A stretch of 64,000 nt of DNA, taken from positions 1-64,000 of the forward strand of contig JAURVZ010000074.1 in the NCBI GenBank assembly GCA_030655215.1, given 5' to 3'. The stretch is from Pseudolabrys sp. Lineage in GTDB: Bacteria > Pseudomonadota > Alphaproteobacteria > Rhizobiales > Xanthobacteraceae. The first letter of the stretch is position 1. Each line of letters starts with the position of its first letter. A program made the translations under genes and the position numbers. Shown one piece after another: positions 45,640 through 56,000 of the stretch. The notes below the pieces were generated by a model. The model worked only from the letters and a program-made list of their open reading frames with translations. It ran no database searches and had not been told where the DNA came from.

Positions 45640-48102
45640 TCAGAACTTGAACGTGGTCGATAGGCGATAGGTGCGCGGCGCGCCGAGCTGGACATATCTG
45701 AAGTTCGCTCCGGACCAATAGTCCTTGTCGAACACGTTATCGACATTGAAGCGGATCGTAATCGGCTTGTTGTTCCATGGCGAGTTGACGACATACCGAG
45801 CACCGAGGTCGACGACCTCCCACGACGGGATCTTCAAGGTGTCGTTGGTGCTGCTGACCATTTGATCGCCGGTATAGGTGAAGCGGCCGGTCAGCGTCAG
45901 GCCTCGCAGGAACGGCGTATCCCATTCGCCGCCGACCACAGTCCGGACGATCGGGACGCCAGCTTCTCTGTTGCCGTCATAAAGACCACCCTGGGTCTTC
46001 GTCTGCTGGCTGTCGATCAAGGTGAGGCCGCCCATCAGGCGAACGCCGGGCGTGAGCTCGCCATAGGCATTCAGCTCGATACCGCGGTTGCGCAACTCAC
46101 CGTTGAGCGCCTGCGCCGGCAGCGGCGTGCCGGGTATACTGATGACGTTGGGCTGGGCGATCTGGAACGCCGCCAGCGTTGTCGTCACCGTTCCCCAATC
46201 GACCTTGACGCCCACTTCGTGCTGCTTGCTGACATAGGGCGCAAATATTTCGCCGGCATTCGAAAACGTCGTGCCGACAATGATGCCCCGCTGCAGGTTT
46301 TCTATGTAATTAGCGTAGAGCGAGACGTTCTGCCATGGCTTGACCACCAACCCGAAAGCCGGAGTCCATGCTTTGCCCTCATAACTGGAGGTCATGGCTC
46401 CGGCCGCGTTGAAGCTGCTGGCTTCCACTTCCTGGAAGCGGATGCCTGCGGTGAACTGGATCCGCTCGTCGAGGATCGACAAGGTGTCGGCAATGCCTGT
46501 GCTGGAAACGCGGGTCTCGGTTAATTTTTTTGGATCGCCAGGATCACCGGCGAACACTGCGGGGCCGAAGACCGGATTGTAGATGTTCGTGGTGTAGCCG
46601 AATGGGGTTGTCCTTTGCGCCTCTCCGGTCTCCATCTCGGACTGCGACACGTTGAGGCTGAGGAGATGGTTGACCGGCCCGGTCGTCACCTTCGCCCTTA
46701 ACCCGCCCTGCATGGCCAGCACATCATAGGCAAAATTCGTGTGCTCGACGTTGCTCCACCCATAAGTCCCGCTCGTATCGAGCAGCTTCGGTTGGTTCGG
46801 GCCTATGAGCGAGAAATCCAGTTTCTGCTTACCGATGGCGGCATAGGCCGTGACATTGTCGGTAATGTCGACTTCGCCCCGCACCATGCCTAACGTCAAT
46901 GTGCTGGGTTGCTTGCTCCATACGGGATTGAGGCTGGTTCCGGCGTCAGGCGCGCCCGGAACGAAGGCGACGCCGCCGCCGACACCGCTGACGACGAGTT
47001 GCTGCACGATCTGGGGATTGGCGTCGCTCGATTGATGCACGATATCGGCGGCGATCCTTACGCGCTCGCCGCGATAGTCCATATTGAGCGCCGCCGATCC
47101 TACTTCCGCGGAGACCGGGTCCACCGACGTATCGCCCTTGCGGTACGCACCGTTGGCCCGAATGCCGAACTTATTATTCTCGCCGAAGCGGCGGCCGAGA
47201 TCGAAATGAGCGCCAAGCTGCGAGCGGGAGCTATATCGTGTGGTAAGCTCGGTCATTGGTTCGTCGCCGGCCTGCTTGGTGACGAGGTTGTACGAGCCGC
47301 CGATACCGCCTGCCCCGGATGCCGCCATGCCGTTCAGCAAAGCGCTCGGGCCTCTGAGCACCTCGACGCGCTCGATGTAATCCATGTCCGGCGAACGCAA
47401 CGGAGCCATGCCCGCCAACCCATTCAGAGAACCGAAACCGGATGAGAGCGTGTTCGAGAAACCCCGAATAGTGATTGAACCGTCTTCATCGCTTGCGCTG
47501 TTTTGTTTGGTCAGTATCGACGGGTCATTGGACAGAACATCCTGAACGGTCTGCGCTTGCTGATCCTTGATCGTCTTGTTCGTGAAGTTGGTCTGCGAGA
47601 ACGGCGTGTTCATCACGTTGCGGTTGCCGAGCATGCCGACCTGCCCGCCGGTCGCGACCTGCCCGCCGGCATAAGCCTTCGGCGGCGGACCCAGGGTCGA
47701 ATTCGGGTTGGCGTGCTCGCCCTCGACATTGATCGTCCGCAGTTCGACCGCCTGCGCATGCGCGGCGAGCGGATCGTCGACTTTCTTCAATGCGATGGTC
47801 GTGCCGTTGGTATAGCGGAAGGTGACGCCGGTGCCTTTCAACATTTGCCGCAGCGCTTCGTCAGCGCTCATCGGCCCGCTAACGGCATTGGCCTTCAACG
47901 ACTTCGTCACCGCGCCATCGGCGATGACGTCGAGGCCGGTGATTTTGGTGAAGCGCACCACCGCCTTGCTCAAAGGCTGCGCCGCCAGATTGAAATCATA
48001 ATTGCGCGTTTCGCGCACGGTTTGCGCCAGCGCCACAGTCGTGCCGCCGACACTGCCCAGCAACACCCAAGCAAGCGCAGCCAATTTCCCAACTCGCAAC
48101 AT
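45640..48102 (-). CDS. TonB-dependent siderophore receptor with signalling (STN) domain
   Basis: This 820-residue outer-membrane receptor takes up a ferric siderophore. The signal peptide ends at VALAQ near residue 27. An STN domain (about 30-105; FNLAAQPLSKAVVRFTKITG) marks it as a transducer that signals to FecR/FecI. A plug domain follows (QTVQDVLSNDPSI, ITIRGFS, VEVLRGPSALLNG). The remaining barrel ends in the usual terminal Phe (STTFKF). GGGGG lies 6 bases before ATG 48102, excluding the longer frame. The ligand cannot be named from sequence. Confidence 0.94.
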   Translation of the reverse strand: MLRVGKLAALAWVLLGSVGGTTVALAQTVRETRNYDFNLAAQPLSKAVVRFTKITGLDVIADGAVTKSLKANAVSGPMSADEALRQMLKGTGVTFRYTNGTTIALKKVDDPLAAHAQAVELRTINVEGEHANPNSTLGPPPKAYAGGQVATGGQVGMLGNRNVMNTPFSQTNFTNKTIKDQQAQTVQDVLSNDPSILTKQNSASDEDGSITIRGFSNTLSSGFGSLNGLAGMAPLRSPDMDYIERVEVLRGPSALLNGMAASGAGGIGGSYNLVTKQAGDEPMTELTTRYSSRSQLGAHFDLGRRFGENNKFGIRANGAYRKGDTSVDPVSAEVGSAALNMDYRGERVRIAADIVHQSSDANPQIVQQLVVSGVGGGVAFVPGAPDAGTSLNPVWSKQPSTLTLGMVRGEVDITDNVTAYAAIGKQKLDFSLIGPNQPKLLDTSGTYGWSNVEHTNFAYDVLAMQGGLRAKVTTGPVNHLLSLNVSQSEMETGEAQRTTPFGYTTNIYNPVFGPAVFAGDPGDPKKLTETRVSSTGIADTLSILDERIQFTAGIRFQEVEASSFNAAGAMTSSYEGKAWTPAFGLVVKPWQNVSLYANYIENLQRGIIVGTTFSNAGEIFAPYVSKQHEVGVKVDWGTVTTTLAAFQIAQPNVISIPGTPLPAQALNGELRNRGIELNAYGELTPGVRLMGGLTLIDSQQTKTQGGLYDGNREAGVPIVRTVVGGEWDTPFLRGLTLTGRFTYTGDQMVSSTNDTLKIPSWEVVDLGARYVVNSPWNNKPITIRFNVDNVFDKDYWSGANFRYVQLGAPRTYRLSTTFKF

Positions 48103-48187
48103 TATTAACCCCCGTTGGGCTGCCCTCTGGCAGCCTCCCCAAAGGTTTCGACAATCGGGCGCGGCCATTGTCCGGACCGCCCGCGAA

Positions 48188-49138
48188 TTATTTCTGCGCC
48201 ATGAGCAAGATTAGAAGAGGCGTAAACTGCACGACGCGCACCGGCAGCGCTCGCTCGAGCTGGCTTACGATCGATGGCGACCGTTCCACATTGACAACCA
48301 GCGTGATCGGCCGCCGCGCGAGATCGGCATCCATCACGACGATGCGGCCCTGCCGCCAGATGTTGAGCGCCTTGACGACATCGCCGAGCGGCTCATCGAC
48401 GAAAACCAGCCGCCCATCGCGCCAGCCGAGTTCGACATCGGCGTCGAACGGTTCAACCGGCCCGATGACTGTTGCGTAATGGAGCTGCGAACCCGCAGAA
48501 ACCAAGCTACTCGCGCCCGCCAGGCTGACGCGCGTCGCATGCTCGGTCACGGTGACGCGCGTCTCGCCCTCGCGATAGGCGACCGCGAAAGCCGTACCCA
48601 AGGCTGTCGTCGTGCCCTCGCCGGCGCGCACCGTGAATGGCCTTGCCTCCGCTGCAACCCGGACGAACAGTTCGCCCTCATGCAAGACGACGCTGCGTTC
48701 CGTGGCGTTGAACGCCAGTGACAGCCGCGTGCGCGGCGCAAGCTCAATGAGCGAGCCATCCGGCGCGGTAAACGACTGGCGTTCGCCGGCGCCGGTGCGA
48801 TGATCGGCGAAAGGATGATCGGACAGGACCCATGCCGCCGCGCCGCCGGCGGCCATCAGCAGCGCCGCCTTGCCGAGATCGCGGCGTGACAAGGTCTTTG
48901 GCGCTTGCGCCGCCCGTTCTTTGGCCTCGGGCAAGGCGCCGGCGCCCTCCCACAGCAATTTGACCGCGGCGAAGGCCTCGGCATGGCGCGGATCGGCCGC
49001 CAGCCAGGCATCCAGCGCGCGCTGCTCGGCGCGCGACGGACGACGGTTCACCGTGGCGATGAAATGCTGCGCCGCCTCCTCGCGGATGCGTTCCACGCCG
49101 GACGGGTCCGGGCTCGTCGTGTCGTTCAAGGCAACCAT
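48188..49138 (-). CDS. fecR: FecR family anti-sigma/sigma regulator
   Basis: This is a 316-residue membrane-spanning regulator. The cytoplasmic N-terminal domain (about 15-65; DUF4880-like FIATVNRRPSRAEQRALDAWLAAD) binds the sigma factor. A single membrane helix lies near residues 88-106 and is preceded by a twin-arginine-like SRRDLGK, a feature known in some FecR proteins. The periplasmic FecR domain (APDGSLIELAPRTRLSLAF and so on) and C-terminal domain contact the receptor STN. The gene is between the sigma-factor and receptor genes, the classic order. Confidence 0.93.
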   Translation of the reverse strand: MVALNDTTSPDPSGVERIREEAAQHFIATVNRRPSRAEQRALDAWLAADPRHAEAFAAVKLLWEGAGALPEAKERAAQAPKTLSRRDLGKAALLMAAGGAAAWVLSDHPFADHRTGAGERQSFTAPDGSLIELAPRTRLSLAFNATERSVVLHEGELFVRVAAEARPFTVRAGEGTTTALGTAFAVAYREGETRVTVTEHATRVSLAGASSLVSAGSQLHYATVIGPVEPFDADVELGWRDGRLVFVDEPLGDVVKALNIWRQGRIVVMDADLARRPITLVVNVERSPSIVSQLERALPVRVVQFTPLLILLMAQK

Positions 49139-49198
49139 CCCCTGGGCGCGCGGCCTTCTGCCTTATGAGACAATCGGAAAGCTGGATTGTCCGTCGCG

Positions 49199-49723
49199 TC
49201 AGCGTGGAATTTCGTACGACGTCTCTTGTGCCGTTTCTTGCAGCCGCGCCTGCAGCCGGACGACGATGCGCACCAGATAGTCGAACACGCGCTGGCGCGG
49301 CAGGCCAAGCTGCCGGCCGATATCGGCATGGCTCAGGCCATCGACCCGCGACAGCATGAAGATCTCGCGGTGCACCGGCGGAAACTCCGTCAGCGCCGCG
49401 GCGACAATCAGCAATTGCTGGCGCGACAGCAGCGCCCGCTCGGCATTCGGTGTCTCGTCGGCAATGCGGTCAAGCAGGTCCGGGTCGGCGACGAACTCGA
49501 CCAGTCTTTCGCGCTTGCGGTGATTGATGGCGAGATTGCCGGCGGCGCGGAACAGATAGCTGCGGCGGTCGAGCACCGGCGCGGCCGGGGTCGCGGTCAG
49601 CAGCCGGAGGAACAGTTCCTGCGTCAGGTCAGCAGCAACTTCCGGCGACGAGACGCGGCGCTGCAGAAAGCGATTGAGCTCCCGGCTGTGACGCCTGAAC
49701 AAATCTTGCAAATCCCACATCAC
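49199..49723 (-). CDS. fecI: ECF sigma factor, FecI-like
   Basis: This is a 174-residue sigma factor with region 2 (about residues 8-75; VAADLTQELFLRLL and SYLFRAAGNLAINH) and region 4 (about 110-160; HREIFMLSRVDGLSHADIGRQLGLP). It should direct transcription of the receptor operon when FecR relays the siderophore signal. AGGA precedes GTG 49723 and ATG 49720; either may be used. Upstream at 49793-49809 is the palindrome TTTATAG-TGA-CTATAAA, a candidate iron-responsive operator. Confidence 0.92.
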   Translation of the reverse strand: MMWDLQDLFRRHSRELNRFLQRRVSSPEVAADLTQELFLRLLTATPAAPVLDRRSYLFRAAGNLAINHRKRERLVEFVADPDLLDRIADETPNAERALLSRQQLLIVAAALTEFPPVHREIFMLSRVDGLSHADIGRQLGLPRQRVFDYLVRIVVRLQARLQETAQETSYEIPR

Positions 49724-49792
49724 AGCAACACATCCTCACGCCAGCGACGGCATGAGAGTAGCGCGCGATAAAAACGTGTGCAATCTCAATAG

Positions 49793-49809
49793 TTTATAGT
49801 GACTATAAA
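49793..49809. promoter_or_regulatory. Candidate operator upstream of the fecI-like gene
   Basis: TTTATAG and CTATAAA form a perfect 7-base inverted repeat around TGA, 70 bases upstream of the sigma-factor start. fecI genes are commonly repressed by an iron-sensing regulator (Fur, Irr or RirA). The sequence agrees with the ICE consensus at only about 13 of 17 positions, so which protein might bind is open. Confidence 0.45.
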
Positions 49810-49814
49810 GTGTG

Positions 49815-50519
49815 TCAGGCGAGCGCCGCTTTCTTGCGCGGCGCTTCGACCTTTGGCACATCCGACATTGCGCCGAGCTTGCCCTTGGCGAGCGTGTAGG
49901 TGACGCATTCCTGGATGTGCTTGGTCAGCACCGCCTGCCCGCCTTTAGTGTCGCGGTTGAGGGCGCAGTCCAGCAACTGGCGATGTTCGATCGAGGCGAG
50001 ATCGCCGCGAAACACCACGGCGATGATCAGATAGCGCTGGAATTTGTCGTACACCGCCGAGTGCGTCTCGAGCAGCACCTTGGAGCCGCAGGCCGACAAC
50101 AATGCGTGGTGAAACTCCCAATCGTAACGCTTCCACAGCGGGACGGCACTGCGGTCGCCCTTCATCACCCGCGCTTCCATGGCGCTGAGCTTGTGATGGG
50201 TCGAGACGACGCGGCCTTCCCACTCCATGTCGCCAAGCGCGAAGGATTGCTCCATGGCGTGACACTCAAGCAGTTGGCGGAGATTGGCGATTTCCTTGAA
50301 GTTCTTCTGCGACACCGGCGCGACGTCAAAGCCGCGCGCGCCTTCGGCGACGATCAGCCGTTCCGAGGTCAGGCGGTTGAGCAATTCGCGCAGCGTGCTT
50401 AGCCCGACACCATAGGCATCCTTCAAGCCGTCGAGCTTGAGCCGCTGCCCCGGTGCTAACCGCCCGAACAGGATGTCGGAGCGGATCCGCTGGTAGGCCT
50501 TTTCGCCGGGCGTCTGCAT
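49815..50519 (-). CDS. GntR-family regulator (FadR/FCD subfamily), paralogue of 2213-2878
   Basis: This is a 234-residue GntR regulator with an N-terminal winged helix (GEKAYQRIRSDILFGRL, STLRELLNRL, VAEGARGFDV) and an FCD domain. Compared with the regulator at 2213-2878, the DNA-binding helices are nearly identical and runs such as GQRLKL and GDMEWEGRVV are shared, so their operators should be alike. It carries an extra Lys/Ala-rich tail (EAPRKKAALA). It follows anmK by 57 bases on the same strand, with an 8-base inverted repeat in the gap. Its targets are not evident. Confidence 0.9.
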   Translation of the reverse strand: MQTPGEKAYQRIRSDILFGRLAPGQRLKLDGLKDAYGVGLSTLRELLNRLTSERLIVAEGARGFDVAPVSQKNFKEIANLRQLLECHAMEQSFALGDMEWEGRVVSTHHKLSAMEARVMKGDRSAVPLWKRYDWEFHHALLSACGSKVLLETHSAVYDKFQRYLIIAVVFRGDLASIEHRQLLDCALNRDTKGGQAVLTKHIQECVTYTLAKGKLGAMSDVPKVEAPRKKAALA

Positions 50520-50535
50520 CGTTGGGATTTCCAGA

Positions 50536-50565
50536 TTATCAGAGGATGCCGGTATACTCTGATAT
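50536..50565. promoter_or_regulatory. Candidate GntR operator upstream of the second regulator
   Basis: TATCAGAG (50537-50544) and CTCTGATA (50557-50564) form a perfect 8-base inverted repeat with a 12-base spacer, 17 bases before the GntR start. The half-sites TTATCAGAGGAT (plus) and ATATCAGAGTAT (minus) resemble TTATCGGAGAAT at 2175-2186 before the paralogous gene. Autorepression is inferred. Confidence 0.5.
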
Positions 50566-50576
50566 CGGCCGGACCG

Positions 50577-51689
50577 CTATTGCGGCTTCACCACGACGCC
50601 GCCGGTCATTGGCCTGGCCGCGCCGGTCGTACCGGGGAAGGTGATCGGCAGGCCGAGCTGCGTGCGCACGGCCAGATAGGCAAAGGCCTGCGCCTCGATC
50701 GATTGTGACGACCAGCCGACCGCGTCTGCCGTCTCGACCGTTGCCGGCGCCAGCCGGGCGCTGAGCATATTCATCAAGGTCGGATTGCGCGCGCCGCCGC
50801 CGGCCACGATCCAGGCCTGCGGCGCCTCCGGCAGGCATTTGACCACCCGCGCCACCGACGCTGCGGTCAGCGCAGACAACGTCGCCGCTCCATTGGCGAC
50901 TGTAAAATCCGGCAGTCCGATATTGGCGAAGGCAAAGGCATTGCGGTCGAGCGACTTCGGACACGGCAACCCGAAGAAGGCATGCGCCAGAATGCGGTCG
51001 ACAAAGCCTTCATCGACCTTGCCGCGCGAGGCTTCATCGCCGTCACGATCGAGCGGTGCGCCGGTGCGCGCGCGCATGAAGTCGTCGATCAACGCATTGC
51101 CGGGTCCGGTATCGCAGGCGAGCGGATCGCCGCCATTGATGACGGTGACATTGGCGACGCCGCCGACATTCAACACCGCAATCGGATGTCGACGATCGAG
51201 ATCGCGCGCCAGCGCCTGATGAAACACCGGCACCAGAGGCGCGCCCTGCCCGCCTTCGGCAACATCGGCGGCGCGGAAATCATGAACCACCGTCATGCCG
51301 AGCCGATTGGCCAAAGCGGCGCCGTCGCCGATCTGCACGGTCAGCCGGTCCTTCGGCCGGTGCAGCACGGTCTGGCCGTGGAAGCCGACAATGCTGACAT
51401 CGCTCTTGTCGATGTGTTCGGCCTCAAGAAAGGCCTCGACCGCTTCGGCATGCACGCGGGTGACGAAAGCCTCGGCTTCCGCCAGCACGCCCGGCCGCGC
51501 ATTGCGGTCGGTCAGAGCTGGCGCCTCCTTCAACGCCTGCCGCAGCAGCGCCCGCTCATCGTCGGAGTAAGGCCGGTAGCCGACTGGCCCGAAGGCCGCG
51601 ACCTTGACGCCATCGGTCTCGATCAGCGCCACGTCGACGCCGTCGAGCGACGTGCCGCTCATCAGCCCAATGGCCCGAACCACCGTCAA
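50577..51689 (-). CDS. anmK: Anhydro-N-acetylmuramic acid kinase
   Basis: This 370-residue kinase converts 1,6-anhydro-MurNAc to MurNAc-6-phosphate during peptidoglycan recycling. The N-terminal phosphate motif [15 protein letters not shown] and the downstream [22 protein letters not shown] and [12 protein letters not shown] segments are diagnostic. A TTG at 51689, with GGAAGGGG 7 bases upstream, gives the usual length of about 369 residues; GTG 51683 is an alternative and the frame reaching GTG 51758 is too long. It diverges from tyrS. Confidence 0.93.
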   Translation of the reverse strand: MTVVRAIGLMSGTSLDGVDVALIETDGVKVAAFGPVGYRPYSDDERALLRQALKEAPALTDRNARPGVLAEAEAFVTRVHAEAVEAFLEAEHIDKSDVSIVGFHGQTVLHRPKDRLTVQIGDGAALANRLGMTVVHDFRAADVAEGGQGAPLVPVFHQALARDLDRRHPIAVLNVGGVANVTVINGGDPLACDTGPGNALIDDFMRARTGAPLDRDGDEASRGKVDEGFVDRILAHAFFGLPCPKSLDRNAFAFANIGLPDFTVANGAATLSALTAASVARVVKCLPEAPQAWIVAGGGARNPTLMNMLSARLAPATVETADAVGWSSQSIEAQAFAYLAVRTQLGLPITFPGTTGAARPMTGGVVVKPQ

Positions 51690-51790
51690 AATGCCGCCCC
51701 TTCCGTCCTCAGGCCCACCGGTTGAATCCCCTTCCGGACCTGATACACCACCCGCCACCGCCCCAACGAGCCGTCCGCGAGAGCCGATCC

Positions 51791-53047
51791 ATGACTACCT
51801 ATAAATCCGATTTTCTTAACATTCTCAGCGCGCGCGGCTTTATCCACCAGGTCTCGGAACCGGACGTTCTGGACGCCAAGGCGGCCGCCGGCCAGATCAC
51901 CGCCTGTATCGGCTATGACTGCACCGCCCCGTCGCTGCATATCGGCCATCTGCTGCCGACCATGATGCTGTACTGGCTGCAGCAGAGCGGACACAGGCCG
52001 ATCGCGCTGATGGGCGGCGGCACGACGCGCGTCGGCGATCCGTCCGGCAAGGACGAGAGCCGCAAGGTGCTGACCGCCGAGGTAATCGAGGAAAATCTGG
52101 TCAGCATCCGCAAGACCTTCTCGAAATTCCTCAAATTCGAAAATGACGGCGGCAACGCCATCATGGCCAACAATGCCGATTGGCTGAACTCGCTCAACTA
52201 CATCGACTTCCTGCGCGACGTCGGCCGGCATTTCTCGGTCAACCGGATGCTGTCCTTCGACTCGGTGAAGATGCGGCTCGAGCGCCAGCACGAACTGTCG
52301 TTCCTCGAATTCAATTACATGATCCTGCAGGCCTACGATTTCGTCGAGCTAAACAAGCGCTACGATTGCTCGCTGCAAATGGGCGGCTCGGACCAGTGGG
52401 GCAACATCGTCAACGGCATCGATCTCGGCCGCCGCATGAACAGCGCCTCGCTCTATGCGCTGACTGCGCCGCTGATCACAACGGCGTCGGGCGCCAAGAT
52501 GGGCAAGACCGCCGCAGGCGCGGTGTGGCTGAATGCCGATCTCGTCAGCCCGTATCAATACTGGCAGTTCTGGCGCAACACCGAGGATGGCGACGTGTCG
52601 CGCTTCCTCAAACTGTTCACCATCCTGCCGCTCGATGAAATCGCCAAGCTGTCGGCGCTGCAAGGCGCCGAACTGAACGAAGCCAAGAAGGTGCTGGCAA
52701 CGGAAGCGACCGCTTTGATGCATGGCCGGGAGGCTGCGGAGGAAGCCGCCGGCACCGCGCGCAAGACGTTTGAGGAAGGCACGTTCTCTGGCTCGCTGCC
52801 GACCATTGAAGTTGCCCGCGCCACGCTGGAGCAAGGCATCGGCGTGCTCTATGCCTTCGCCGAACTGACATCGCTAGTGTCATCCAATGGCGATGCCCGC
52901 CGCCAGATCAAGGCCGGCGGCCTCAAGGTCAATGATGTGAACGTCACGGACGAGAAGATGGTGCTGACGGCGAAAGACCTGACCGTCGACGGCGCGATCA
53001 AGCTGTCGCTTGGCAAGAAGAAGCACGTGTTGCTGAAGCCGGTATAA
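51791..53047 (+). CDS. tyrS: Tyrosyl-tRNA synthetase
   Basis: This 418-residue class I aminoacyl-tRNA synthetase charges tRNA-Tyr. The HIGH motif is SLHIGHLLP, the tyrosine-binding region includes [13 protein letters not shown], and the KMSKS-like loop is [15 protein letters not shown]-terminal S4 RNA-binding domain ([18 protein letters not shown]) is present. ATG 51791, following GAGAG, matches the family start; the longer in-frame start at 51722 is rejected. Confidence 0.97.
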   Translation: MTTYKSDFLNILSARGFIHQVSEPDVLDAKAAAGQITACIGYDCTAPSLHIGHLLPTMMLYWLQQSGHRPIALMGGGTTRVGDPSGKDESRKVLTAEVIEENLVSIRKTFSKFLKFENDGGNAIMANNADWLNSLNYIDFLRDVGRHFSVNRMLSFDSVKMRLERQHELSFLEFNYMILQAYDFVELNKRYDCSLQMGGSDQWGNIVNGIDLGRRMNSASLYALTAPLITTASGAKMGKTAAGAVWLNADLVSPYQYWQFWRNTEDGDVSRFLKLFTILPLDEIAKLSALQGAELNEAKKVLATEATALMHGREAAEEAAGTARKTFEEGTFSGSLPTIEVARATLEQGIGVLYAFAELTSLVSSNGDARRQIKAGGLKVNDVNVTDEKMVLTAKDLTVDGAIKLSLGKKKHVLLKPV

Positions 53048-53057
53048 CTCGTCGAGG

Positions 53058-56000
53058 CTAACGCTGCGGCGTGAACGCCGGATCAAAACTCCCCGGCGAC
53101 GGAATAAACTTCCGCAACAGGCCCGGTGCAATCGCGCTCACCGGGTTGACCGAAATGCGCGGTGCGCCCGGCGGGCCGACCGCTTCATAAGTTATGCCGA
53201 CAAGGCCTTCATTGCTGCCGCCAAGCAACATGCCGACCAGCGGAATTTGCCCAAGCCCGAACATGTTGTTCAGGCCATAGAACGGCACGAAGGTGCCGCG
53301 CAAATGCACTTCGTCCTTGGCGTAGTCTACCTGCCCTTCGACCGTCGCGCCGATCTGCGCGCCGCGCACGATGCCGTCGCGCACCGACATGCGGCCGGGC
53401 AATTTGGTGAAGCCGGCGCTGGCCTCCGAAAACGTCACACCGCGGCCGGCGGGCCCACCGGCGCCTGAAGCAATACGATCAAGCGCTGCCTCACCTCGGA
53501 TGTTGAAATTACGAATGGTGATTGTGCCGACCTGCGGCGCCTGCTCTTCCGTCGGCGGATCCATCGCCACCCACATACTGCCGCCGAACATCTTCGGATA
53601 AGTATCGGTGAAGCGGAACAATGCGCCGGCATCTTCGGTTTCGATAAACAGCACCTGATGATTGTCGCGCGCGCGCATGCGGATGTCGCCGTTGAACGGC
53701 GTATCGCGGCCAATCTTCGAATTCAGCGAAAACGTGCGGATGCGGCCGTTGCGGCGCGACACGCGCAGATCGAGACCGCGCAAGGTCTCACCATGATGGC
53801 CCGCCACGGTACCAATCTTGATATCGAGATCGAGGTCGATCTGCTTCGGCTTGCCCTTCTCATCGACGCCGCCGAGCGCTGACTTGACGAAGGTGCGGCC
53901 ATCATAGACATCGCCGCGCATCGTCACGCGCAAAACGCCCTCGCCGCTGCGATCAGCTTTCAGCGAAACCTTGTCGCCATCCGACATGCTGAACACCGGG
54001 AACGTCGCCGCCACCAGCGTATTACTGGCATCAAGTTCGACCGAGCCCTTCACCGTCGCGCCGCCGCCTTCAACCGTCAGATCGTCAAAGCGTGTCTGCT
54101 TGGTATTCTTGGCCAGCGTGAATGTCGCTTTCGCCGCCTTGCCGGCCGGCTTGATCCAGCCGGGCAAGAGATTGTCGATCTTCACCGGCGTCAGGTCGGC
54201 TTCGACATTCATGCGATCGTCTTTGACGTAATCGCCAATCAGCCCGGCCAACCTGATCGGGATTGATCCCGTGACGCCGCCGCCGAAATCGATACCGAGA
54301 CGCTTGCGCGCCGCCTCGTCGACTGACGCCGCCACGCGCAACTCGGCGCTGGCCTCGCCTTTCTTGCGGCGTACTTCGATGGAAGCCGGCAGGCCGTTGA
54401 GTTTGACGTCGCCCTTGATTTGATAGCCGTCGGTCGCGGCATTGACCTTCATCAAGGCTGACTCGACCTTCTGGCCGAGGAACAGTTTGTCGGCGGAGAA
54501 ATTCGTCAGCTCGGCGGCAACGGCATAGGTTGTTGCGTTCTTCGACATGTTGTTGTCGAGCGGCAGGCCGACCGTCACCTGCGCGCTGATCGTACCGCGG
54601 CTTGAGGACGGGTCGATCGGCAATCCGACCGTGTCGCGCAACGAGCCGCTCTGCAACAATTCGGCCGCCACCGGCACGGTGCCATCGATGCGAAACGACA
54701 CGCGCGCTGGCGGCGGCTTGAGATGCGTATCGGGGACTTCAAAAACGCCGCTGGCGATATTCAGCTTGCGGCCCGGTGCGACTTCAACAGTGCCGCGGCC
54801 GAGATTGATAGTGGCCGAGCTGCCGGTGACATGAACGTTGAGATCGGCATCGCGGATCGGCGGCAGATCGTCCATCGGTTTGACGGTCGTGCCGCTGGTT
54901 TCGATGTCGATCGACAGTCCGTCCTCCGGCGTCGGCGGTCCGTCATTCTTGAACGTCGGCAACGGCGCATTGCCGGCGATGGTGACGCGTTCGACCGTTC
55001 CGCCGGTGATATGGCCGATCACCCAGGCGCGCACATCGGCGGCAGCGAACACCGGCCATAGCCGCTTCAGCACCGACATCGGCATGCGCGTGCCGGCCAC
55101 GCCGAAAGCGAGATGCGGCTCGGCGCCGGCGAAGTCGAGGCTGCCGGTCAGCGCGACGCCGATATTGTAGGCGGGCCGGGTGTCGACGCGGCTGAAGTCG
55201 CCCTGCACGAGATCAAGCCGCTTGCGCGCCGGATCGATCTTGGCGCGCACAATCATGCGGTTGATGGCGAAGGCTTCCTGATCCTGCGCCGGCACGGCGC
55301 CGAGGATGACCGGATCGATCACCGGATCACCGCGCTCCATCGCCAGCCGCCACGCCGTCTCGCCTTCGACCGGCGGTTCGACCAGCGCGCGCATGGTGAA
55401 CTGGTTGCCAGCTGACTGGATCTGGAACGGCACGATCAGGTTTCGGCGCTGCGCATCCCAGTCGAAACGGAATTCGGCGCGCTCGATCTCGATGCGCGAG
55501 TTCTCGACCGTGTGGTCAACGATCGAACCGGGATCGGTATAGAGCTGTCCCTGCACGATCTGCGGCGTACCGTCCGCCCTGATCTCGGCACGGATGCTGG
55601 CCGAGACCGGCAGGTTGACGTCGATGCTGTCTTCGTTGAGGCGCAAGGCGAGCAGCATGTCGCGGGTCGACACTTTGCGCGCTTCAATGCCGACGGCGCG
55701 GATGCCATCGCCCAAAGGCCGCATCGCCGCGCTCAAGACCCAGGGCCGTTCCGGATTGACCGACTCCAGCCGGAAAACGACGCCACCCTGATGCGGGCGG
55801 GTCAGGCTGGCATTGATGTTGTCGAACTTCCATTGCTTGCCGTTGCGGCGGTCGTCGACGCTGAGATTGCCGCCCTTCAGGCCGAGCTCGCGCAAATCGT
55901 GGCCTTCGAGTCCTGTAGCGCCGATGCCCTCGAGCCAGGTCATGGCGCCGGCCAGATCAGTAAAGGCCACCGGCGGCGCGGCGCCGGGCACGGGTTGCGC

